Origin: Bacteroidales bacterium
GTDB taxonomy: Bacteria; Bacteroidota; Bacteroidia; Bacteroidales; PXBB01
NCBI GenBank assembly: GCA_028698995.1
Contig: JAQVVM010000006.1
Location: 1 to 64,000, forward strand
Reading direction: 5' to 3'
Length of the DNA: 64,000 bases
The notes under the pieces were generated by a model. It had not been told where the DNA came from. It did not search any database and saw only the letters and a list, made by a program, of their open reading frames with translations. Both the position numbers and the translations under genes were made by a program. Of the stretch, positions 29,201 through 34,972 are shown piece by piece. How positions within the stretch are numbered: the stretch's first letter is position 1; every line of letters starts with the position of its first letter.

Positions 29201-31121
29201 ATTCCACTTTCCATGGCCCACTGCCAGCGCCATAACTTGTCCAGGTGATTGATTTGGTGGAGCACCCCTCCCAGCTTTCGCCACCATTGGGGGATGTAAC
29301 CACCACATAAGGATAAACAATACTGAAAACCGCATTGCTCACATCAAAAACAGTGGGATTTCCAAATTCACTTACCCTTACCAAGCACTGCGATGATGGG
29401 GTATTGGGAGTTGTCCAGCTTTCAGAGCCATCATTGTTGGATGAATTGGCTATGAGCAGCCATGTAGCTCCGTTATCGACAGAGTATTCAAGTTTTACAA
29501 AAGCAGAAGCCAGATATTGTGATGACCATGTAATGTTATAGGACGTGCCCACATAATACGTATTGCCCCCATTGGGAACTGTAACGGTAATTACAGGTGT
29601 GGCAGGTGTAATTGCAAATAGGTTGTTGCTGTTATCGGTTCGGCAACTTGAGTTCTGATAATCGTACACCTGTATGAGGCAGTTACCTGAAGGAACATTT
29701 GCTACAGAATTCCAAGTATATTGACCATTAGTAATCTGAGTATTGTTCACAATATTTGTCCAACTGTTTCCACCATCAGTTGAATAACGAATAGTCCAAT
29801 AATTGGAAGCCCCAGTACCCTGTGTCCATGTAATGGTTTGCGATGTACCGCCTTGCCATATTTCACCGCCATTAGGAGATGTAACAGTTACGGCGGGATT
29901 AATTGTGAATATGGCATTACTTGAATCTCTGATAACATTGTTGTTATAGTCGTAAACCCTTATCAGTGCTTGCGTTGAGCTTATGTTTGGAATAGACCAT
30001 GAATAAGAGCAGTTTGTTCCTGACTGGTAATAGTTAGTGGTTACATAATTCCACGTTACACCGTTGTCGGTAGAATAGTCGAGGTTAAAATAATTTGATG
30101 TACCTGTACGTGTCCATGTGATGTTGTAACTCTGACAACCATTAAACACTTCGCCACCGTTGGGATAAGTAACGGTTAGGGTGCCCAGTGCAATGCTGAA
30201 AACGTTGTCGCTCATGTCATAGGTAGCGGGATTGCCCACATCTGAAATTTTTATCAGGCAGTTGTTACTGGCAGTGTTAGGAATGTTAGTCCATGAATAA
30301 CTTCCCGTGTTTTGTACTGAACTGATAATGGTGTTCCAATTGGTACCGTTATCATAAGAATATTCAATCTTCACAAAACTACTGCTCAGGTATTCAGATG
30401 ACCAGGCAATGGTATGCGATTGGCCTATATAGAGGGTATTGCCGCCATTAGGAGAATTAATATTAATAATGGGTGTGGGTGGAGCAATGGTAAAAACATT
30501 ATCACTTTTGTCGTTTTTGCATGTTGGTGAATTATTATCTGTAACACGCACGAAACAAAAAGTTGAGGGGGTATTAGGCAGTGTCCATGTATATGAAAAG
30601 GTATTACCTGTGGCTGTAAATATGCTGCTGGTAATTGGTGTCCATGAACTGCCTCCGTTTATTGAATAATCCAGCGCAAAAGAATTACTGGATCCATAGC
30701 CAAAGCCATTCCATGTAATGGTTCTTGTGGTGGGATTGGCCACCTGCCAGCTTTCTCCCCCATTGGGCGATGTTATAATAAGAGAGGGTGTGATGGTAAA
30801 ATTGCTGTTGCTTACATCATTTACCAAGCTGTCATTAAAACTTGTTACCAAAACTAAAGCCTGAGTAGTGCTTATATTGGGTACAGTGTAGCTGTATGAT
30901 GTTCCTGCAAAATTTGTTGTTAACGAGGCCCAAGTAGCACCGTTACTGGTCGAATAATACACATTAAAACCTCCTGTAACGCCACTTTGTGTCCATGTTA
31001 TTGTTTGACTTGTGCAGCCGGCAAGGGTTTCACCTCCGTTGGGTGATGTGACAGTTATTGTTTGTGAGAAAACATGAAATGTAACAATGAAAGTCAGCAA
31101 GGTAAAAATCATTTTTTTCAT
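17253..31121 (-). CDS. Giant secreted repeat protein with type A T9SS sorting domain
   Basis: The protein has about 4,622 residues. The start is set at the ATG at 31121 because MKKMIFTLLTFIVTFHVFSQ is a clean signal peptide; a start at 31169 would add 16 residues before it. Domains in order: 24 Ig-like repeats (each opening with a PNGGE/PNGGN motif and with an ITW core), then 4 PKD-like repeats (PGxITGN..C), 6 Ig-like repeats (ISxxxxxxxC ... YQWxKNG), 15 more PKD-like repeats, one closing Ig-like domain, and a type A T9SS tail (SIFPNPSNGQFEV ... LVVK). Such proteins are exported by T9SS and attached to the surface. Ligand unknown. It is the longest gene here. Its upstream region holds only an acyltransferase remnant and the terminator of the next gene. 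Confidence 0.93.
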   Translation of the reverse strand: MKKMIFTLLTFIVTFHVFSQTITVTSPNGGETLAGCTSQTITWTQSGVTGGFNVYYSTSNGATWASLTTNFAGTSYSYTVPNISTTQALVLVTSFNDSLVNDVSNSNFTITPSLIITSPNGGESWQVANPTTRTITWNGFGYGSSNSFALDYSINGGSSWTPITSSIFTATGNTFSYTWTLPNTPSTFCFVRVTDNNSPTCKNDKSDNVFTIAPPTPIININSPNGGNTLYIGQSHTIAWSSEYLSSSFVKIEYSYDNGTNWNTIISSVQNTGSYSWTNIPNTASNNCLIKISDVGNPATYDMSDNVFSIALGTLTVTYPNGGEVFNGCQSYNITWTRTGTSNYFNLDYSTDNGVTWNYVTTNYYQSGTNCSYSWSIPNISSTQALIRVYDYNNNVIRDSSNAIFTINPAVTVTSPNGGEIWQGGTSQTITWTQGTGASNYWTIRYSTDGGNSWTNIVNNTQITNGQYTWNSVANVPSGNCLIQVYDYQNSSCRTDNSNNLFAITPATPVITVTVPNGGNTYYVGTSYNITWSSQYLASAFVKLEYSVDNGATWLLIANSSNNDGSESWTTPNTPSSQCLVRVSEFGNPTVFDVSNAVFSIVYPYVVVTSPNGGESWEGCSTKSITWTSYGAGSGPWKVEYSDNNGLIWIPLTNSTSSTSYSWNQLPNNPGTQYLIRVTKTSDPLVTDMSNANFTVTLNTAIVVNTPNGGEVWQIGTGTKLITWAWSGTSSYYNIYYSLDSGATWTTIVYNQYISNGQYSWNMPNSPSTKALIKVEDYGNTCKYDVSDAVFTIAPATPYINLSSPNGGNTFYVGSAYTISWNSGYLTSSFVTIEYSTNNGTTWSTIFASTTNDGSESWTVPNTPSLQCLVRISEYGNPSLNDVSEAVFYIRYPYVIVTTPNGGESWNGCSPQTIYWTSYGAGSGPWKLEYTIDNGNTWNVLTNSTSSSSYSWSQVPNTPSTQAYVKVTKTTDALVKDTSDAAFTITQNAAIVITSPNGGESWQVSNPSNRLITWTSTGVSNYYNIYYSINNGQTWSTIASYQLITNNQFNWTIPNFPSNQVLIKVEDYSNNCKFDISDAIFEILAPNPVITVASPNGGNTFYVGTAYNITWSSNYLTSPFVMLEYSIDNGSTWTTILSSTNNDESESWTVPNTPSSQCLVRISEYGNPSVYDISNAVFSIVYPYVVITSPNGGESWEGCSSKSITWTGYGASNGPWRVQYSDDNGASWNTLTNSTTSSSYTWSPVPNIPGTDYIIRVRRTTDTLVSDVSNMPFTITLNTAIVLNTPNGGENWQVGGPSQPITWAWSGTSNQYNLYYSIDAGANWISIAYNQYITNGQYLWPIPNNPSTQVLVKVEDYNNNCKYDISDNVFTIAAPIPFITVNYPNGANGLYVGTAYNITWSSGYLSSNFVTIEYSINNGASWTTIFASSTNDGSESWTTPNTPSANCLVRISEYGNPSVNDVSNAVFSIIYPYIIVTSPNGNESWNGCSSQSITWSKYGSSSGPWKIEYTLDNGQSWNTIVASTTSSSYTWNPVPNTPSTQAKVRVTKTTDPLVTDVSDAAFAITPNTAIVITSPIGGENWQVANPSSRLITWTSTGVSNNYNIYYSINNGQTWNSIVYNQYITSNQYSWTVLNTPSQYALVMIEDYNNTCKFDISDAVFTIEAPTPVISVTAPNGGNTYYVGTSYNITWTSQYLTSSFVKLEYSTDNGATWTVITTATSNDGSESWLTPNTPSSQCLVRVSEYGNPVVNDVSNNVFSIVAPYIKVNTPNGGDNITGCTSQSISWSGYGTSSGPYRVEYSIDNGYSWNLLTNSTTSSSYTWNPVPNISSSQALVRVSLTNNATINDVSDANFNLIQQAYIIVNSPNGGEDWQVANPSSRLITWASSGVSNYYNIYYSLNGGMSWTTIVSYQYITSNQYSWTLPNVASNNVFVMVEDYNNTCKYDVSDASFTITAPTPQITVNNPNGGQTLYAFNSYNITWSSSYLSSSYVKLELSVDSGFTWNNIIASTNNSGSYSWTIPNISTTKALVRITDVGNNATYDVSNAVFTIKPAVKITSPNGSENLGGCTMTTITWEGESGSQSYSLQYSTNGGNTWNSIVSQSFSGGPNFSYNWTLPNSPSNYCLVKITHNSNSSKTDVSDAVFNIQPTITVTNPNNGGTYASGATLNITWTAQGVSNYYDINYSLNGGSTWTPIVINSNITTNSYNWTVPAVSSTNCLIRVTDNNNSCKQDQTDLPFTITASPASITVTSPNGGETWQVCSDKVITWSANGTSGSYNIDYSANNGGTWTSIISNYISSNGTYNWTTPTIATTQGLIKVTDFSNGSYTDQSNNMFAIASLGTPGTITGNTTVCEGSVQTFSVPLVTGATSYTWTLPSGWSGSSSSNTINCVVGNTGGTVSVVANNTCSSGAASTKAVSVTALPSAPVSITGEAAPCTGVSQTYTIDAVANASSYNWLLPSGYNGTSTSTSINVLIGASTGSITVYAVNTCGTSPGTSLTVTPNGTAIPQQPGNITGEPIVCANQTEIYSISHVAGASSYTWTLPNGWSGSSSTNSIIATSGASSGTISVVAHNACGSSTAQTLAVSIKAVPNQPGTITGNTNICLNSSNVYTISNISSATSYTWTLPNGWTGVSNTTAINAIASGQNGDVQVVANNVCGASTPRTLTVTVTSPLTPSVSISQTPTGSICGNTSVTFTATPVNGGTPQYQWVKNNVAVGTNSPVYSASGWNANDSVWVLMTSGLSCITSPLVSSNKLVLNVTPVTVPTIVISTASSSVCSGQSVVFEANISGGGSNPTYQWRKNGSNISGANAATYTTNSIVNGEIYSCVLVSNAPCASPVSVTSNSITMSVSNNFVASISIAASPNGAICNGTQVTFTSNPTNGGTTPVYEWTVNGVSVGTASSYSSSSLNNNDTVRCYMTSSLTCVSPAIVISNAIIMNVNQNVVPEVNIVADNNPICLGQSVTFTATPQYGGTTPQYQWRKNGLNISGANATTYATASISDGDYYDVILTSNYACLQQTKDTSDAVLMSVSSSVTPSVTVTVSPNDTLCSGTLAQFTATPLNGGSAPTYQWKKNGSDISGATSSTYSSSVLVSGDVITVVLTSVASCASPSTATSNSISMQVYSPTTASVSIVGNPVSPVCDGGTVTFTATPVNGGTTPTYQWLLDSSPIPGATSNTYTTSALYNGAQVSVQMFTSKACATPGLANSNVLTYSIATAPAMPGSITGSTTTCEGQQLTYSVTPVNGATEYLWTLPNGWTGTSTSSSINVTAGASSGSITVAAANSCDTSGVQTLNVNVNPLPVQPTAISGSIFVCAGTTQLYETDAVNYATSYTWTLPNGWTGTSATNSINVTTGTNNGNITVKANNACGSSSVTNLAVTSSTVPATPGIISGNSPICSGTQNTFSIIPVSGATSYTWTLPSGWSGSSTNETINTTSNSTGGNITVTASNLCGTSGSQTKAVTVQTIPATPGIISGSTTSCEGVQGTYSVTAVSGATSYTWSMPSGWTGTSTTNTINVTPSSNSGNITVTASNTCGTSQAASLNVTVSPVPAQPGTISGNTSVCSGTAQNYSVTSVANATSYTWTLPSGWSGTSTTNSINVTAGTSSGNITVKANNTCGSSAIQTLAVTVNSTPVTPGTITGNTSICENSQNTYSITPVNGATSYLWTTPLGWSMIQTSNSITASSNSIGGNITVVAENSCGSSTAQTLAVTVSTIPATPGTITGNTAICQGVQNTYSVTPVSGATFYTWTLPSGWTGTSTSSSINATGGSIGGTISVTAGNSCGSSTSQSLTVTVNPLSVQPGAISGSLAVCSGTNQTYSISAVNNATSYTWTLPSGWVGTSTGISINATAGANGGTITVKSNNACGSSSVSSINVSVNNVPAMPTSITGSAVVCSSTAQTYSIASVNGATSYTWTLPSGWSGTSNTTSINTNTSTSGGNIMVTANNSCGSSGAQTKTITVNALPTTPGNITGNAVICEGVSNTYSVSPVNGASYYIWSTPSGWTGTSSTNIINVIPGQASGNITVAAGNDCGLSQTSILNTTVNPIPSQPTTISGNNTICAGSLQTYSITPVNNATSYTWLLPSGFTGSSLTNTINVTSGTVSGNITVTANNSCGASLIQTLAVNVTVVPNSPMSITGSTAICEGTNNTYSVIPVNGATSYTWNLPGGWSGTSTTTSIITTANAIGGIITVSAGNSCGNSTPQSLNINVNNIPAAAGIITGNNTPCSGINEVYSIDPIQGAMSYTWTLPSGFTGASNTNSIQVLTGVNPGNIQVYATNTCGQGSASSLLIAPNGSSVPDQPGAINGSVSVCFGSTETFYVQPVSGATYYTWTLPIGWTGTSTTYSIDVVVGSNNGTISVVAHNDCGSSQAQDLIVNANTVPSTPGAISGDINACANTLNTYTVALVSGATSYIWTLPSGWTGTSTTNSIDVTTNASSGIITVKASNICGQSSAQTLSITVHNPVSPTISVLASTLTSSYSSGNQWYYEGNLISGAVNQSYTPSLNGHYFVVYTDIYGCTAVSDTINYIWVGDTEIQVVENLSIFPNPSNGQFEVVWDGIALNDVSLTVFNNLGEMVYNKSIANLFTHEAVGIVLGYATPGVYFLQMRNNNKLIIKKLVVK
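17730..24110 (-). repeat. PKD-like and Ig-like repeat block of the giant protein
   Basis: Nineteen PKD-like domains (opening PGxITGxxxxC, with SYTWTLPSGWSG in the core) are interrupted between about 21450 and 23100 by six Ig-like domains with YQWxKNG cores. The domain type changes abruptly at about 24110, next to the ABC array. Confidence 0.75.
24115..31058 (-). repeat. 24 Ig-like repeats in a three-domain (A-B-C) higher-order array
   Basis: The domains alternate by their first motif: A (PNGGE with GC), B (PNGGE with WQ) and C (PNGGN with YVG). The order ABC repeats seven times before it breaks down in the last three domains. A-type starts lie near 31040, 30150, 29285, 28415, 27550, 26685, 25810 and 24940, a spacing of about 868 bp. 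Confidence 0.8.
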
Positions 31122-31323
31122 AATCGGTATTTTATTTAAAAAAGAATAAACTAATTTGAGTATTGACAATTTTTCAGGAAGGATGTTAGAAATTCAATAA
31201 TGTCAATAATTACAGTATTAAGAATTGGCTAAAAAATCAAGAAAAATCATTAATGCTTGCAAAAATAAAAAACCTTTAACAAATCATAACTTTTTTTTTG
31301 TTAAACACAAGATGAAAATGGAC

Positions 31324-31500
31324 TTAGATTCCTGTTTCATTGTAGAATCCCTCGAAGTGAGAATTAAAAGTTTTCTGTCGGTATGGATTAATTTCTTCAA
31401 TTTTTCTGTCAGGTCAACGGGTTCAAAATTCATATAAAATTTGAGGCTTAAGAAAAATCCTCCGATGATAAGATAGTGCAATAATATCGAAAACAATTTT
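31324..31500 (-). pseudogene. Frameshifted 3' remnant of an acyltransferase (PlsC-like) gene
   Basis: The translated sequence NFEPVDLTEKLKKLIHTDRK matches FEFVDLTEKLKELSHTDRK near the end of the intact acyltransferase at 44346-45065. After DRK the match continues in the other frame (FNSHFEGFYNETGI then TAA at 31324-31326, against FNAFLERFYNESEI). One base is missing in the remnant at the run corresponding to AAAAGTTTTCCTGTC. The similarity extends upstream to about 31500 (LHYLIIGGFF against FRYLALRGFF). By eye the DNA is roughly 70 percent identical. The 5' three quarters of the gene is absent. Confidence 0.75.
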
Positions 31501-31635
31501 ATAAGGATAAGTAAATAATTTAATAGAAAGAAAAACACTATATGATTTCAATTTTTATTTTCAGTAGAGATATTTGTGTTTTTTTTTAATTTTCATTCTG
31601 GGATAAAATATTTTTCTAATAAGAAATCATATAGA

Positions 31636-31679
31636 AAAACCGAAGTAAAAAAATGATTAGATTTTTATTACTTCGGTTT
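31636..31679 (-). terminator. Rho-independent terminator after the OmpA-family gene
   Basis: AACCGAAGTAA (31638-31648) pairs with TTACTTCGGTT (31668-31678), with further A/T pairs inside. On the minus strand the stem is followed by TTTTTC. It lies 44 bp past the OmpA-family stop and closes the adhesin cassette operon. Confidence 0.75.
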
Positions 31680-31722
31680 AGTTTTATTTCGATATTATAC
31701 CGATGTAAAGGGAACTTAAATT

Positions 31723-33948
31723 TTACTGAATCCGGTAAATTAAAAACTCAGTACGCCTGTTTTTGGCATGTTCTTCTTCTGTACATGGGTCAGGAATATC
31801 ACCTTCACATGCACAATGGTTATTAAGCATTGTCTCTCCCCATCCTTTTGCTTTAAGCCTGTTTCTTGAAATACCTTTGGACACAATGTAATCAACCGAA
31901 GATTTTGCACGTTTTTCTGATAAAGTCAGATTGTATGCAGCTGTGGCCCTGCAGTCGGTATGAGAGCCAAGTTCTATTGAAATAGTTGGATTCTGCATCA
32001 TGAATGCAACAACCTTGTCCAATTCAATTGCAGCATCGGGCCTGATGTTGTGTTTATCAAGGTCGAAGTAAATGGGATTGAGAACAATTACATCATCAAG
32101 AGAAGTTCCCAGCTGAGCTTTATTTAACTTTTCGTTCAAAGAAATATCTTGTATCTGAGCAATAAAATACATCCAATCTATGACTTTAGAGATGTATCCA
32201 TCTTTTGACAGAGATATCTTATAATTTAAACTATCTCCAACATTTACATCGGGTAATTCTATAATATGATTACCATTTGCAGAAGTGCTAAAAATTTCAA
32301 TTAAATTTGTCTTGTTGTTAAGAATTTCAATTTTAACATTTTCTATAGGATCATTATTCTGACTATCTGTTACTGAAACAACTAATCTGACGAAAGTTTT
32401 TTTCTCAAGTCCTAAATTGACTCTAATTTCGGTAATTTCTTCATTAACGCTTGTTGATACCGATTTGGGCATTGCATCAGAATATTTATCTTTTTGGCAT
32501 AATATAGTATAGTCCTTTCCGTAAGCTGCAGTAATTGAATAATTGCCATTTACATCGGTAAACACCTCATCAATAACAGAACCACTAAGGTCTTTAAGAA
32601 TAACTTTAGCTTCGGAAATAACTTCTCTTGTTTGATTGTCGGTAACTGTTCCTTGAATTTTAATATTTGTTTCAGGCTTCAATACTGTGAATTCATAAAT
32701 ATCATCATCGTTATTGATATTGCCAAAATTTGAGCTATAATACCCACTTTCCCCATCAGTATTGAAAACAATACCAAAGTCATCAAAGGGGCTGTTTATA
32801 GGGGCTCCAATATTAACGACAGTTTCGTGGGGTATGCCATTTTCATAAATATCTACTTTATAGATATCGAGTCCACCCATACCGTCTAGACCGTTAGACG
32901 AGAAGTACAGACTTTTGTCATTAAAGTTATATGGGAATACTTCATTTCCGGCAGTATTAATCTTACTACCCAGATTAACGGGTTGGCTCCAAGTAGTATC
33001 TGTTTTCTTGCTCATCCAGATATCCATACCTCCATACCCACCAGGCATATCCGAAGAAAAATACAAGATATTTTCCGTGGTATTAATTGCTGGATGAGCG
33101 CAATTGTATTCGGCACTGTTATAGAAGAACTCCCTGGTGTTGCCAAATTGATTGTATTTGTCAAGGGTTGCCTGAAATATTTTCAGATTTACTTTACCAT
33201 CTGCGCTTCTTATATCTTCGTTTTCAATAATATTGTTTCGAGTAAAGTAAATATGTTTACCATCTGTGCTGAAAGAGGCAGCTCCCACATTATAGCGGGT
33301 ATGGATGTCCTTGTTGAAACGCCTTGCTCTACGGAACTTTCCCCTTTTATTTAAAGAGGTAATATAAAGTGCATCGTAAAAGTCGCCGGTCCAAGCATTT
33401 TTATAGCTTACCATAGTGGCTCTGGTGCGCGAAGATGTAAACACAATCCTATTGTTTAACCAAATGGCGGGAGAGAAGTCGTTTTTAGAAGAATTAAAAC
33501 AAACTTTTTTTGTATGGTAAAGTTCGGCATCCTTATAAAAACTCCATATGTTTTCAATAGATTTTGAAAAAATACGCCCCCTGTCGTCGGCAGTATAAGA
33601 GTTCATATAAACTTTGGCTTCTTCGTAGCGTCCAGCTATCATTAAGGCTTGCGCGTATAGAAAACGATGCAGTGGCAGGGCTTCATTTAAACCGATGACT
33701 TTTGCATAGGTTTCAAGAGCTTTAGGGTTATTATTGATTAACCGGTAACAGTCGGCTAATTTAATAAGTGCCTCACTATTCATACTGTCTTTTTTAAGTA
33801 CCTCCATATACCTTGGAATAGCTTCATTAAATGCCAAATGGTTGTAATAATCATTTGCTTTTTTAAGCATTCTATACTGGGCATGGGTTATAAATGGACC
33901 TACCGACAGAATTAGAGCCAAACCCAAGAATTTAATGTGTTTTTTCAT
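31723..33948 (-). CDS. OmpA-family protein with TPR, PD40 and carboxypeptidase-regulatory domains
   Basis: This 741-residue protein has, in order, a signal peptide (ending THAQ), TPR-like repeats (about 30-130), PD40/WD40-like propeller blades (YFSSDMPGGYGGMDIW, YFSSNGLDGMGGLDIYK), a carboxypeptidase-regulatory-like beta domain (GTVTDNQTREVISEAKV), a second beta domain, and a C-terminal OmpA domain (ELGSHTDCRATAAYN, LSEKRAKSSVDYIV). The OmpA domain binds peptidoglycan. This architecture is common beside PorP/SprF genes and surface adhesins of T9SS bacteria, where it helps anchor or stabilise the surface complex. It is 32 bp downstream of the SprF-like gene and is the last gene of the cassette; a terminator follows. 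Confidence 0.9.
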   Translation of the reverse strand: MKKHIKFLGLALILSVGPFITHAQYRMLKKANDYYNHLAFNEAIPRYMEVLKKDSMNSEALIKLADCYRLINNNPKALETYAKVIGLNEALPLHRFLYAQALMIAGRYEEAKVYMNSYTADDRGRIFSKSIENIWSFYKDAELYHTKKVCFNSSKNDFSPAIWLNNRIVFTSSRTRATMVSYKNAWTGDFYDALYITSLNKRGKFRRARRFNKDIHTRYNVGAASFSTDGKHIYFTRNNIIENEDIRSADGKVNLKIFQATLDKYNQFGNTREFFYNSAEYNCAHPAINTTENILYFSSDMPGGYGGMDIWMSKKTDTTWSQPVNLGSKINTAGNEVFPYNFNDKSLYFSSNGLDGMGGLDIYKVDIYENGIPHETVVNIGAPINSPFDDFGIVFNTDGESGYYSSNFGNINNDDDIYEFTVLKPETNIKIQGTVTDNQTREVISEAKVILKDLSGSVIDEVFTDVNGNYSITAAYGKDYTILCQKDKYSDAMPKSVSTSVNEEITEIRVNLGLEKKTFVRLVVSVTDSQNNDPIENVKIEILNNKTNLIEIFSTSANGNHIIELPDVNVGDSLNYKISLSKDGYISKVIDWMYFIAQIQDISLNEKLNKAQLGTSLDDVIVLNPIYFDLDKHNIRPDAAIELDKVVAFMMQNPTISIELGSHTDCRATAAYNLTLSEKRAKSSVDYIVSKGISRNRLKAKGWGETMLNNHCACEGDIPDPCTEEEHAKNRRTEFLIYRIQ

Positions 33949-33980
33949 TACATAACTGTATATATAAAAACTAGCAAAGT

Positions 33981-34937
33981 TTAAAAATATCTATTTGAAA
34001 CAATCTTTTTGCCTTTATATCCAAAAAGAGCTGAAAGCACTATTTCATGAGAACCGGCAGTGAATTTATTTAAACTTGAGGTTGGATAATCGTACGCATA
34101 ACTAATCAGAAAACTTGGATTTAACTGTAATCCGATGATGGCTGACATATCAGCGCTGCTGCGGTAGGCAAGACCCAGCCACAGTTGTTCTCGGATTAAA
34201 GAGTTAAGGGTTAAATCAAATTCCATTGGGGCATTGGCAACAGCTTTTGTCATCAATGATGGTTTTAACAGGAAGTTTTCATTAACTCTGAACAGTCTGC
34301 CAATAGTCATAAAATAATGAAAATTTTCGGGTTTTAATTTGCTATCAGTAAAGGCTTTGCCCGCAGTATTAAATGACACATGGTCATCTAAAAGGCGTGG
34401 AATAGAAACACCTGCAAAGAACTTATCAGTTGTGTAATTAATACCAAATCCGAAGTTGGGGGACACTTTGTCATATACATTATTGGAGAAATTAGGGTCG
34501 TTTAATTCGGTTGTTGGAACCGTGGCAAGGTTATTAGCCTGAATATGCATTCCTCCCATAAGACCAAAGCCAAGAAAGCCCTTAGTACCTGTTTGAACCC
34601 TGTATGAGTAGCTAATATACATTAGTTTTCGTGAGGATACTCCTATCTCGTCGCTCATAAGACTCAATCCAAGGCCCATTTTGTTTTCCCAAACGGGGGT
34701 GTGCATGCTGAGCGAAGTAGTAATAGGCCTGCCTTCAACGCCAACCCATTGCTGGCGGTGAAGAGCAGTTATGCTTAAAGCTTCTTTTGAGCCTGTATAA
34801 GCAGGGTTAATAAACATTTCGTTATGTGTGTATTGGGTAAACATAGGGTCAAACTGAGCACAAACTTTTAAACTTGAACTCATGATAAGAATCAGAGCAA
34901 CTACTGCTGATACTTTTATTGTTGTTGTGTTTTTCAT
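33981..34937 (-). CDS. PorP/SprF family T9SS outer-membrane protein
   Basis: This 318-residue protein has a signal peptide (ending KVCAQ) and the family opening FDPMFTQYTHNEMFINPAYTG, followed by HRQQWVGVEGRPITT and many beta-barrel strands. PorP/SprF proteins are outer-membrane barrels that help export or attach T9SS proteins with type B (CHU_C) C-terminal domains, the kind carried by the gene immediately upstream at 34973. Gaps to the neighbours are 35 and 32 bp, so giant protein, SprF-like and OmpA-family genes form one operon, similar in logic to the SprB/SprF arrangement of gliding flavobacteria. Confidence 0.93.
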   Translation of the reverse strand: MKNTTTIKVSAVVALILIMSSSLKVCAQFDPMFTQYTHNEMFINPAYTGSKEALSITALHRQQWVGVEGRPITTSLSMHTPVWENKMGLGLSLMSDEIGVSSRKLMYISYSYRVQTGTKGFLGFGLMGGMHIQANNLATVPTTELNDPNFSNNVYDKVSPNFGFGINYTTDKFFAGVSIPRLLDDHVSFNTAGKAFTDSKLKPENFHYFMTIGRLFRVNENFLLKPSLMTKAVANAPMEFDLTLNSLIREQLWLGLAYRSSADMSAIIGLQLNPSFLISYAYDYPTSSLNKFTAGSHEIVLSALFGYKGKKIVSNRYF

Positions 34938-34972
34938 GATATGATTTTTTATTTTGTTTAAAAATTTATTAA

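Noticed and set aside
31162-31207. ATTGACA...TGTCAAT inverted repeat as a promoter for the giant gene
   Set aside because: The TTGACA on the minus strand has no -10-like sequence at 16-18 bp, and the repeat has a 32-bp spacer in A+T-rich DNA.
31257-31273. Sigma-54-like element upstream of the giant protein gene
   Set aside because: The GC and CC doublets are 12 bases apart instead of 10, and no TTCCA palindrome is present.
31225-31538. Short ORFs on both strands upstream of the giant protein gene
   Set aside because: The plus-strand ORF is antisense to the acyltransferase remnant; the minus-strand ORF is the remnant itself and carries a frameshift.
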